Assembly (NCBI GenBank): GCA_937883885.1
Contig: CAKZXL010000676.1
Span: 1 to 24,148 of the forward strand
Source: an uncultured Aquincola sp.
Lineage (GTDB): Bacteria; Pseudomonadota; Gammaproteobacteria; Burkholderiales; Burkholderiaceae
Direction of reading: 5' to 3'
Length of the DNA stretch: 24,148 bases
This document shows, piece after piece, positions 15,419 to 21,596 of the stretch. Position 1 is the stretch's first letter; the number at the start of each line of letters is the position of its first letter. The translations under genes were made by a program, and so were the position numbers. The notes beneath the pieces were generated by a model. It searched no databases, was not told the DNA's origin, and worked only from the letters and a program-made list of their open reading frames with translations.

Positions 15419-16267
15419 GTGTCCATCGAGATCAAGTTCGACGAAGCAGCGCGACGCATCTTCGTCTTCGATGAGGTGTACTCGGAGCGCGCGGCGCGCG
15501 AGCAGGCCGAAAAGCGCAAGCTCGGCGCCTTCGGCACGGTGGCGCGCATGCAATCGCTGATCGCGGGTGGGCCCAAGCCGGAGACGGTGTCGCTGTCCAA
15601 GTCGGAGCTGCGCTACGAGCCCTTCTGGCTGGTCAGCGCCCAGCGGGCGGTGGACTACACCTGCCAGGTGGAATACACGATGGCCGTCGACAACGCCCAT
15701 GCGCAACGGGTGCAGATCGGCAGCTTCACCACCGAGGTGGCCGCCCGGGGCAGCAAACGGCAGATCGTGGTGCCGGCGCTGGAAACCTGCCATCGCAAGA
15801 TCGACTTCGCGACCCACCTCGACGGACTCAAGCGCGAGATCCGCGCCGCCACGCTGGAAGCCTATGTGCGCAACTACAAGGCACAGGACGTGGAGGCGAT
15901 GACCGCCAGCAATGCTGTGGAGTCGCTGGTGTCCGTGGCCTCGGTGATCCAGATCGCCACCTCGCGGCTGACGGGCGAGGCCATCACCGCGCACGAGATC
16001 GGCCACGACCAGCTGCTGATCGACAAGCTGTACCTGTACTGGCGCCCGGTGTTCGCCTTTGAATACGTGTGGACGGCCAACGGCAAGACGGGCGTGGTGG
16101 AGATCGACGGCCTCACCGGCGACGGCGTCTCCAACGGTCAGTGGTTCAAGGACAAGCTGCAACGGGTGATGACCCGCGACATGCTGATCGAGGTGAGCTC
16201 CGAAGTGGCCAACGCCGTGGTGCCCGGCACCGGCGTGGCCGTCAAGCTGATCGACCGCATGCTGTGA
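15419..16267 (+). CDS. Conserved-looking protein of unknown function downstream of pilU
   Basis: I do not recognise this 282-residue protein. It has no signal peptide or clear membrane segment and is probably cytoplasmic. Visible features are a charged N-terminal helix (YSERAAREQAEKRKLG), two aromatic-rich strands of similar style (LRYEPFWLVSAQRAVDYTCQVEY and YLYWRPVFAFEYVWTANGK, followed by GVVEIDGLTGDG), and an HEIGH sequence at 192-196. The HEIGH resembles a zinc-protease motif but lacks supporting context. Codon use matches the neighbours, so it is likely a real and resident gene. The start follows the strong GGAGGG; ATG at 15398 would add seven residues. It is 53 bp after pilU and may be cotranscribed or use TAAACT (15378-15383) as its own -10. 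Confidence 0.75.
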   Translation: MSIEIKFDEAARRIFVFDEVYSERAAREQAEKRKLGAFGTVARMQSLIAGGPKPETVSLSKSELRYEPFWLVSAQRAVDYTCQVEYTMAVDNAHAQRVQIGSFTTEVAARGSKRQIVVPALETCHRKIDFATHLDGLKREIRAATLEAYVRNYKAQDVEAMTASNAVESLVSVASVIQIATSRLTGEAITAHEIGHDQLLIDKLYLYWRPVFAFEYVWTANGKTGVVEIDGLTGDGVSNGQWFKDKLQRVMTRDMLIEVSSEVANAVVPGTGVAVKLIDRML

Positions 16268-16296
16268 CGCGGCGGGCACCCGCCCACCGCGCCGCG
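16268..16296. terminator. GC-rich hairpin between convergent genes
   Basis: CGCGGCG (16268-16274) pairs with CGCCGCG (16290-16296), and an inner GCGG/CCGC can also form. It fills the 30-bp gap between the unknown gene (+) and dolP (-), so it could end both transcripts. There is no T run. Confidence 0.45.
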
Positions 16297-16297
16297 A

Positions 16298-16939
16298 TCA
16301 CTTCTCGACCACAGGCGCCGGCTTGGTGTTGGCCAGCTCGGCCTCGGTGATCACCTCGAACACGCGCACCACCTTCTGCACGCCGCTCACGCTGCGGGCC
16401 AGGTCGCTGGCGCGCACGGCTTCGCGTTCGGTGACCACGCCCATCAGGTAGACGGTGCCGCGCTCGGTCACCACCTTGATGGCGCTGGCCTGGATGTCCT
16501 TGGCGTCCACCAGCGTGGCCTTGACCTTGCTGGTCAGCAGCGAGTCGTTGGAGCGGGCGGTGAGCGAGCTGGGCGCCAGGATGGCCAGTTCATTGACCAC
16601 CGAGCGCACGCCTTCGATGCTGCGCACCTGTTGCTCCACGCGGGCGCGCATGGCCTCGTCGGGCACCTCGCCGCTCAGCAGCACCACCTTGTTGTAGCTG
16701 GTGGCACTCACGTGGCCGCGGTCGCCGGCGATCGGCGAGATGCGGTTGACGGCCTTGAGCTCGATGCCCTGGTCGTCCAGCTGGGTGCCGGGGGACCGGC
16801 GATCGGTGACGACCAGGGCGCTGCCGACGGCTGCGCCGCCCAGCAGCAGCGGCGCGCAGGCGCTGAGCAGCACGCTGGCACCGAGGGCGGACACCAGCAG
16901 GGCGGCCGAGCGGCCGAGGCGGTACTTCGAAGACTTCAT
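16298..16939 (-). CDS. dolP: Outer-membrane BON-domain lipoprotein DolP (YraP)
   Basis: The 213-residue product has a lipoprotein signal with lipobox LSAC (Cys28) and two BON domains: ~63-120 (VNRISPIAG...NKVVLLSGEVPDEA...VRSVVNELAI) and ~134-197 (SKVKATLVDAK...GTVYLMGVVTERE...VVRVFEVI). DolP is a division-site-localised lipoprotein that supports outer-membrane integrity. The start at 16939 overlaps the diaA stop (ATGA), with AGGA ten bases upstream on the minus strand. The diaA-dolP order is the same as in E. coli, which supports both calls. Confidence 0.92.
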   Translation of the reverse strand: MKSSKYRLGRSAALLVSALGASVLLSACAPLLLGGAAVGSALVVTDRRSPGTQLDDQGIELKAVNRISPIAGDRGHVSATSYNKVVLLSGEVPDEAMRARVEQQVRSIEGVRSVVNELAILAPSSLTARSNDSLLTSKVKATLVDAKDIQASAIKVVTERGTVYLMGVVTEREAVRASDLARSVSGVQKVVRVFEVITEAELANTKPAPVVEK

Positions 16940-17535
16940 GCGTTGGGTTCCTGTTCGCCCATGAGCTGCACGTCCACGGCATCGCACAGGCAGTGCAAGG
17001 CCAGCACATGAACCTCACGGATTCGCGCCGCACGGTCGTGCGGCACGGCCACGTGGACATCGGTCTCGATCAACTCGGCCGCCAGCCCGGGGGCCTGGCG
17101 GCCGGTGAAGGCGATGACCGTCATTTCCTTGCCATGCGCCGACTGCACTGCGGCGATGACGGCTTCGTCATCCCCCGCGGGCGCCAGCACCAGCAGCACA
17201 TCCCCGGGCAAGCCAAGGGCCTGCACCTGTTTGGCCAGCGCGTCCTGCACGCCCGATTCACGCGCCAGCGCCTGCGTGAGCACGCTGTCGGTGCCCAGGG
17301 CCAATGCGGCCAGGCCGGGCCGCTCCCGCTCGAAGCGGCCCACGAACTGGGCGGCCAGGTGCTGGGCGTCGGCCACCGAAGCGCCACTGCCGCACACCAT
17401 CAACTTGCCACCGGCGGTGATGCAGCCGAGCACGGCATGCACCGCATCGGCCAGCGGGCGCGCAAGGGTGTCGGCCGCCTGCACCTGCAGGTCGGCACTC
17501 TCGAAAAACTGCTGCTGGATGCGCTGTTCAAGCAT
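16936..17535 (-). CDS. diaA: SIS-domain protein DiaA (DnaA initiator-associating / phosphoheptose isomerase-like)
   Basis: The 199-residue single SIS-domain protein matches DiaA/GmhA in length and landmarks: DAVHAVLGCITAGGKLMVCGSGAS (residues ~30-53), AQHLAAQFVGRFERERPGLAALAL, ALAKQVQALGLPGDVLLVL and the C-terminal HVLALHCLCDAVD. E. coli DiaA binds DnaA and promotes timely replication initiation. The two Ser-rich sugar-phosphate loops are altered: GSGAS replaces GNGGS, and APAGDD (codons GCG CCC GCG GGG GAT GAC) replaces STRGNS, so isomerase activity is unlikely. The immediate dolP neighbour and the nearby yraN and rsmI favour DiaA over GmhA. Confidence 0.88.
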   Translation of the reverse strand: MLEQRIQQQFFESADLQVQAADTLARPLADAVHAVLGCITAGGKLMVCGSGASVADAQHLAAQFVGRFERERPGLAALALGTDSVLTQALARESGVQDALAKQVQALGLPGDVLLVLAPAGDDEAVIAAVQSAHGKEMTVIAFTGRQAPGLAAELIETDVHVAVPHDRAARIREVHVLALHCLCDAVDVQLMGEQEPNA

Positions 17536-17570
17536 GGCGGCGGATCATAAGACAGCAGGTGCACCAAGTC

Positions 17571-17586
17571 GGTTCGATCGCGAACC
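17571..17586. promoter_or_regulatory. Inverted repeat GGTTCG-N4-CGAACC in the diaA/DUF5672 spacer
   Basis: A perfect 6-bp inverted repeat lies in the 157-bp divergent spacer, 36 bp before the diaA start on one side and 107 bp before the DUF5672 ATG on the other. The spacer is clearly richer in A+T from 17600 to 17645 than its neighbours, as expected of a promoter region. No convincing hexamer pair could be fixed. Confidence 0.35.
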
Positions 17587-17692
17587 AGCCACGTCCAGCA
17601 ACACAATTTCAATGTGATGCATGTGATAGGAAATATCAGATTCACCGGCAAAGCATGCACTCGCGGGCGACCTCACGCCACCCGCTGCCTGC

Positions 17693-18643
17693 ATGCACAC
17701 GCCCCTGCTCCACCTGCCCGACGTCACGCTGGTTGGCGTGGACAACCGCACCCCTAAGCTGGCCTTGCAGGCGATGCAGCATTGCCGTGCCCAGGTGCGC
17801 TTTGCCCGCACGCTGTTGTTCACCGATGCGGCAACCGCCGCCGGGCCCTTGCCTGACGGCGTGCAGGCACTGCCGGTGCAGATCGACTCGGTATCCGCCT
17901 ACTCGCACTTCATGCTGCGCGGCCTGCTGCCGCACATCCATACCTCGCACCTGCTGGTGGTGCAGTGGGACGGCTACCTGCTGGACGCAGCGCAGTGGTC
18001 GCCCGAGTTCCTGGCCTGCGACTACATCGGCGCGCTGTTCCGCGATGAGCCTGAAGGCCGCAACGTGGGCAACGGCGGCTTTTCGTTGCGCTCGCGCCGG
18101 CTGCTGCAGGCTTTGCAGGACCCGCGCATCACGCCCACCCACCCGGAAGACGCCTGCATCGCGCAGCAGCACCGGCCGCTGCTGGAGCAGGCACACGGCA
18201 TCCGCTTCGCACCGCCCGCGCTGGCGGCGCGCTTTGCCTATGAACGTGTGGCGCCCGACGGTCCTACCTTCGGCTTCCATGGCCTGTTCAACCTGCCGCG
18301 GGTGATGGACACATTGGCGCTGAGCGACTTCATCGACGCCTTGCCCGACGCCCTGTTCAAAGGCGTGGACGCGCGCGACCTGTGCAAGGCGCTGATGCGC
18401 ATTGGGCGGCTGGCGGAAGCCCGCCAGGTGCTGGCGCGCCGACTGGCGGCCGGCCAGCGCGATGGCCGCACCCGCCAGCTGCAGGCGCGGTTGGCGCTGC
18501 GGCAATTGGGGCAACGGCTGGGGCTGCTGGCTGCGTCAGATCAACCGGCGTCGAAGGCCGCCACCAGCCATTGCAGCGTGTCGCCTTCGATGCTGACGAC
18601 ATCGAAGCGGCAGGGCGGCAGCGCGGGCAGGCGCATCAGGTAG
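17693..18643 (+). CDS. DUF5672 family protein (predicted glycosyltransferase-like)
   Basis: The 316-residue protein carries the DUF5672 core: LVGVDNRTPKLALQAMQHC near the N-terminus, VVQWDGYLLDAAQWSPEFLACDYIGALF (~89-116), VGNGGFSLRSRRLLQAL (~124-140) and an acidic PEDACIAQQHR. The layout of a WDG motif followed by NGGFSLRS is that of GT-A-type glycosyltransferases, but no activity is established for the family. The C-terminal ~100 residues are Leu/Arg/Ala-rich helices. The last 34 residues are read antisense to the end of yraN (18541-18643), look unlike the rest, and may be a recent extension. It interrupts the diaA...yraN block. Confidence 0.8.
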   Translation: MHTPLLHLPDVTLVGVDNRTPKLALQAMQHCRAQVRFARTLLFTDAATAAGPLPDGVQALPVQIDSVSAYSHFMLRGLLPHIHTSHLLVVQWDGYLLDAAQWSPEFLACDYIGALFRDEPEGRNVGNGGFSLRSRRLLQALQDPRITPTHPEDACIAQQHRPLLEQAHGIRFAPPALAARFAYERVAPDGPTFGFHGLFNLPRVMDTLALSDFIDALPDALFKGVDARDLCKALMRIGRLAEARQVLARRLAAGQRDGRTRQLQARLALRQLGQRLGLLAASDQPASKAATSHCSVSPSMLTTSKRQGGSAGRRIR

Positions 18644-18960
18644 TGCTGGGCCGCATAGATCACGCGCCGCTGCTTCAGGCCGGTGACGCTGCCGGCCGCG
18701 CCGCCATGGCTGGCAGCCGCGCGTGAGCGCACTTCCACGAAGACCAGGGTGCCATCGGTGTCGCGCATGATCAGGTCCACCTCGCCGGCGCGGCGGCTGG
18801 GGCCGCGGGCCACCCGATAATTGCGCTCCACCAGCGTCAGGCCGTGGCGCCGCAAGTGCGCCAGCGCACGGTCTTCGCCGGCGGTGCCGGTGGCCGTCGT
18901 GCTGCCTTCCGATCCTGTACTGCGCGACCTTGTACTGCCCCACCGCCTTGAATCAGCCAT
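18541..18960 (-). CDS. yraN: YraN family (UPF0102) endonuclease-like protein
   Basis: The 139-residue product has the UPF0102 core: GEDRALAHLRRHGLTLVERNYR, GEVDLIMRDTDGTLVFVEVRSR (the E-x-D...E-V-K/R restriction-endonuclease-like active-site pattern) and LKQRRVIYAAQHYL. The biochemical role of YraN is unsettled; homologues lie beside rsmI in many genomes. The start is uncertain. The family normally starts about ten residues before GED, but here the first ATG in frame is 27 residues before it, with a Ser/Thr/Gly-rich stretch containing a repeated STRSRST-like unit. No internal ATG, GTG or TTG exists in that stretch. As placed, its start codon overlaps that of rsmI on the other strand. Confidence 0.88.
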   Translation of the reverse strand: MADSRRWGSTRSRSTGSEGSTTATGTAGEDRALAHLRRHGLTLVERNYRVARGPSRRAGEVDLIMRDTDGTLVFVEVRSRAAASHGGAAGSVTGLKQRRVIYAAQHYLMRLPALPPCRFDVVSIEGDTLQWLVAAFDAG

Positions 18961-19867
18961 GTCCAGTGCCTTGACGATCGTGCAGGCCGCCGCCGAGGCG
19001 GCCGGTGCCCAGCAGTATCCGCCCGGCACGCTCTACGTGGTGGCCACGCCCATCGGCAATCTGGCCGACATCACGCTGCGCGCCGTGCACGTGCTGGCGC
19101 TGGTCGATGCGGTGGCCTGCGAAGACACCCGCGTGACCGCCGGCCTGCTGCGCCACCTGGGCCTGCACAAGCCGCTGCTGGCGCTGCACGAGCACAACGA
19201 GTTCGAAGGCGCCGCGGCCATCGTCGACCGTCTGTCCAAGGGCGAGCGCATCGCCTACGTCAGCGATGCCGGCACGCCCGCGGTCTCCGACCCCGGCGCG
19301 CGGCTGGTGGCCGCGGTGCAGGCGGCGGGCCTGCGCACCATGCCGCTGCCCGGCGCCAGCAGCGCGCTGGCGGCGTTGAGCGTGGCCGGCGATGCCGACA
19401 GCCGCGGCTTTGCGTTTGCCGGCTTCCTGCCCACCAAGGCCGGTGAGCGCCGCAGCGCGCTGCAGGCCGTGCTGGCGCAGCCGCTGACGCAGGTGCTGTT
19501 CGAGGCGCCGCACCGCATCGAGGGCCTGCTGCGCGAGCTGGCCGAGGCTGCGCCCGAGCGCCGCGTGACCGTGGGCCGCGAGCTGACCAAGCAGTTCGAG
19601 ACCGTGGCCACGATGCCCGCGGCCGAGCTGCCCGCCTGGCTGGCCGCCGATGCCAACCGCCTGCGCGGCGAGTTCGTGCTGGTGGTGCATGCGCCCGCCG
19701 CTGCTGAAGCGGCCGAGGGCGACGACGCGCTGCCGCCCGAAACTGAGCGGGTGCTGGGCCTGCTGCTGGCCGTGCTGCCGCTGAAGCAGGCGGTGGCGCT
19801 GGCCGCCGGCATCACCGGCGCGCCGCGCAATGCGCTGTACCAGCGGGCGCTGTCGCTGCGTGCCTGA
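18959..19867 (+). CDS. rsmI: 16S rRNA (cytidine1402-2'-O)-methyltransferase RsmI
   Basis: The 302-residue SAM-dependent enzyme methylates the ribose of C1402 in 16S rRNA. It has the tetrapyrrole-methylase fold with GTLYVVATPIGNLADITLRA (residues ~24-43), CEDTRVTAGLLRHLGL, LHEHNE, IAYVSDAGTPAVSDPGARLV and PLPGASSALAALSVAG, which are diagnostic for RsmI. The C-terminal helical region ends LYQRALSLRA. The length is typical. The ATG at 18959 has no Shine-Dalgarno; TTG at 18971 and GTG at 18977 are possible alternatives, since the conserved part starts later. TGTACT at 18916 and 18931 are possible -10 elements inside yraN. Confidence 0.94.
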   Translation: MSSALTIVQAAAEAAGAQQYPPGTLYVVATPIGNLADITLRAVHVLALVDAVACEDTRVTAGLLRHLGLHKPLLALHEHNEFEGAAAIVDRLSKGERIAYVSDAGTPAVSDPGARLVAAVQAAGLRTMPLPGASSALAALSVAGDADSRGFAFAGFLPTKAGERRSALQAVLAQPLTQVLFEAPHRIEGLLRELAEAAPERRVTVGRELTKQFETVATMPAAELPAWLAADANRLRGEFVLVVHAPAAAEAAEGDDALPPETERVLGLLLAVLPLKQAVALAAGITGAPRNALYQRALSLRA

Positions 19868-19877
19868 CCCCACCCCT

Positions 19878-19904
19878 TTCACAGAGGGGGCCGACTCCTA
19901 TACT
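19878..19904 (+). promoter_or_regulatory. Candidate tldD promoter (TTCACA-N15-TATACT), leaderless layout
   Basis: TATACT (19899-19904) matches the -10 consensus at five of six positions. TTCACA (19878-19883) matches the -35 at five of six, but with a short 15-bp spacer. The -10 ends seven bases before the tldD ATG, so the transcript would start at or next to the start codon. No Shine-Dalgarno is present. Confidence 0.5.
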
Positions 19905-19911
19905 CGTTCGC

Positions 19912-21387
19912 ATGATTTCGCGCGAACCCACCCTTGAACGCCTCGCGCTTGCGCAAGGCCTGTTGCTCGAACCCTTCGGGCTCACCGATGCAGCGCTGAC
20001 CAAGGCCCTGCGCACGATCAGCGCGCACCGCATCGACGACGCGGACCTGTACTTCCAGACCACCCGCCACGAAGGCTGGAGCCTGGAAGAAGGCATCGTC
20101 AAGAGCGGCAGCTTCAGCATCGACCAGGGCGTGGGCGTGCGCGCGGTGGCCGGCGAAAAAACGGCCTTTGCCTATTCCGACGACATCTCCGAAGCCTCGT
20201 TGCTGGACGCGGCGCGCACCGTGCGCACCATCGCCGCTGCCGGGCAAAGCGTGCGCGTGAAAGTGCCGGGCAAGGGCAAGGTGGTGGGCAGCCGCACGTT
20301 GTACGGCCCCACCGACCCCATCGGCACGCTGGACAGCGCGCAGAAGGTGGCGCTGCTGGAAAAAACCGAGAAGCTGGCGCGCAGCAAGGACCCGCGCATC
20401 GTGCAGGTGATGGCCGGCCTGGCCGCCGAGTACGACGTGGTGATGGTGGCGCGCGCCGACGGCACCCGCGCCGCCGACGTGCGGCCGCTGGTGCGGCTGT
20501 CGGTGACCGTGATCGCCGAGCAGACCATCGGCGGCGTGGTGCGGCGTGAAGTGGGCTCGGGCGGCGGCGGTGGCCGTTTCGGCCTCGGCTGGTTCCAGGA
20601 CGCGCAGATCGAGCAGTACGTCGACCAGGCCGTCAACGCGGCGCTCACCAACCTTGAATCGCGCCCCGCGCCGGCCGGCGAGATGACCGTGGTGCTGGGC
20701 CCCGGCTGGCCCGGCATCCTGCTGCACGAAGCCATCGGCCACGGGCTGGAAGGCGACTTCAACCGCAAGGGCAGCAGTGCCTTCAGCGGCCGCATCGGCA
20801 AGCGCGTGGCCGCCAAGGGCGTGACGGTGCTGGACGACGGCACCCTGCCCGACCGCCGCGGCAGCCTGAACGTGGACGACGAAGGCAACGCCACCCAGCG
20901 CACCGTGCTGATCGAGGACGGCATCCTGCGCGGCTACATCCAGGATTCAATGAACGCCCGGCTGACCGGCGTGGCCCCCACCGGCAACGGCCGCCGCGAA
21001 AGCTACGCCCATGTGCCGATGCCGCGCATGACCAACACCTACATGCTGGGCGGCGACAAGACCAAGGAAGAGATCGTCGCCAGCATGAAGCGCGGCCTAT
21101 ATGCCACCAACTTCGGCGGCGGCCAGGTCGACATCACCAGCGGCAAGTTCGTGTTCTCGGCCAGCGAGGCCTTCTGGGTGGAAAACGGCAAGATCCAGTA
21201 CCCGGTCAAGGGCGCCACACTGATCGGCAACGGCCCCGATGCGCTCACCCGCGTGAGCATGATCGGCAACGACATGCAGCTCGATTCCGGCGTGGGCACC
21301 TGCGGCAAAGAGGGCCAGAGCGTGCCGGTGGGCGTGGGCCAGCCGACGCTGCGCATCGACGGCCTGACCGTCGGCGGCACGGCTTGA
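19912..21387 (+). CDS. tldD: Metalloprotease TldD
   Basis: The 491-residue zinc metalloprotease subunit works as a TldD-TldE (PmbA) heterodimer on unfolded peptides and, in other bacteria, on microcin and CcdA-type substrates. The zinc motif HEAIGH is at 272-277 (HExxxH form), and the conserved Cys near the C-terminus (GVGTCGKEGQ, Cys464) matches the third ligand. The region RREVGSGGGGGRFG and the SMNARLTG and YATNFGGGQVDITSG segments are characteristic of TldD rather than PmbA. It is slightly longer than the E. coli protein (481). The TldE partner is not in this window. The tldD stop codon overlaps the -35 of the downstream leader promoter. Confidence 0.95.
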   Translation: MISREPTLERLALAQGLLLEPFGLTDAALTKALRTISAHRIDDADLYFQTTRHEGWSLEEGIVKSGSFSIDQGVGVRAVAGEKTAFAYSDDISEASLLDAARTVRTIAAAGQSVRVKVPGKGKVVGSRTLYGPTDPIGTLDSAQKVALLEKTEKLARSKDPRIVQVMAGLAAEYDVVMVARADGTRAADVRPLVRLSVTVIAEQTIGGVVRREVGSGGGGGRFGLGWFQDAQIEQYVDQAVNAALTNLESRPAPAGEMTVVLGPGWPGILLHEAIGHGLEGDFNRKGSSAFSGRIGKRVAAKGVTVLDDGTLPDRRGSLNVDDEGNATQRTVLIEDGILRGYIQDSMNARLTGVAPTGNGRRESYAHVPMPRMTNTYMLGGDKTKEEIVASMKRGLYATNFGGGQVDITSGKFVFSASEAFWVENGKIQYPVKGATLIGNGPDALTRVSMIGNDMQLDSGVGTCGKEGQSVPVGVGQPTLRIDGLTVGGTA

Positions 21388-21413
21388 CGGCCCGCCGGGC
21401 GCACGGCTACATT
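21384..21413 (+). promoter_or_regulatory. Promoter of the aroG leader (TTGACG-N18-TACATT)
   Basis: TTGACG (21384-21389) overlaps the tldD stop codon and matches the -35 consensus at five of six positions. TACATT (21408-21413) follows at an 18-bp spacing and matches the -10 at four of six. The predicted start of transcription is near 21420, two or three bases before the leader ATG, which would give an almost leaderless leader-peptide mRNA. Confidence 0.6.
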
Positions 21414-21422
21414 CGCCAGGTC

Positions 21423-21497
21423 ATGAAATTCGCCACTTTCTTTTTTGGCTACTTTTGGTTCTCGCACCGCCCAGCGGTTGGAGAGGCAAGCGCGTAG
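21423..21497 (+). CDS. Aromatic-residue-rich leader peptide of aroG (24 aa)
   Basis: ATG at 21423 opens a 24-codon frame ending in TAG at 21495-21497. Residues 3-13 read F-A-T-FFFGYFWF, so six Phe, one Tyr and one Trp fall within the first 13 residues; the tail (SHRPAVGEASA) is ordinary. This is the composition of a regulatory leader peptide of the pheL/trpL kind, in which ribosome stalling at scarce aminoacyl-tRNAs controls a downstream terminator. The gene after it is DAHP synthase, the entry enzyme of aromatic amino acid synthesis, which fits exactly. The start has only AGG two bases upstream, but the promoter places the ATG near the transcript's 5' end. An alternative is that the T-rich run belongs to an A/T-rich dispersed repeat translated by chance. 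Confidence 0.7.
   Translation: MKFATFFFGYFWFSHRPAVGEASA
21470..21479 (+). promoter_or_regulatory. Predicted antiterminator segment within the leader ORF
   Basis: CCCAGCGGTT differs at one base from the 3' arm of the terminator (CCCGGCGGTT, 21543-21552). It can therefore pair with the terminator's 5' arm (21528-21537) at nine of ten positions, with one A-C mismatch. It can instead be sequestered in a small hairpin (ACCGC 21466-21470 with GCGGT 21474-21478). These are the mutually exclusive pairings expected of an attenuator. Confidence 0.55.
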
Positions 21498-21524
21498 CTG
21501 AAAAGAAACGAGCAAACCGAATCC

Positions 21525-21558
21525 AAAAACCGCCGGGCACCCCCCGGCGGTTTTTTTT
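21525..21558 (+). terminator. Rho-independent terminator/attenuator before aroG
   Basis: AAAAACCGCCGGG (21525-21537) pairs perfectly with CCCGGCGGTTTTT (21543-21555) across the loop CACCC, and eight T's follow the GC stem (21551-21558). It lies 27 bases after the leader stop codon and 38 bases before the aroG ATG. It is the strongest intrinsic terminator in the window. It could simply end tldD transcription, but it sits downstream of a good promoter and a leader ORF, which points to attenuation. Confidence 0.85.
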
Positions 21559-21596
21559 CGCCCCTGCACCACCTGCCAACGCCACAGCCCACCGCC

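Noticed and set aside
15992..16009. HEIGH in the unknown protein as proof of a zinc protease
   Set aside because: The flanking residues are not the usual hydrophobic helix and no third ligand region was evident; kept only as an observation.
17610..17625. TGTGATGCATGTGA resembling half of a CRP site
   Set aside because: The second half (TCACA) is missing at the required spacing; the two TGTGA are direct repeats.
21435..21510. Reading the T-rich/A-rich arms before aroG only as a dispersed AAAGAAAG-type repeat
   Set aside because: Such repeats occur in proteobacteria and remain a possible origin. But the promoter, in-frame ATG and stop, terminator, antiterminator pairing and downstream aroG together fit a leader better.
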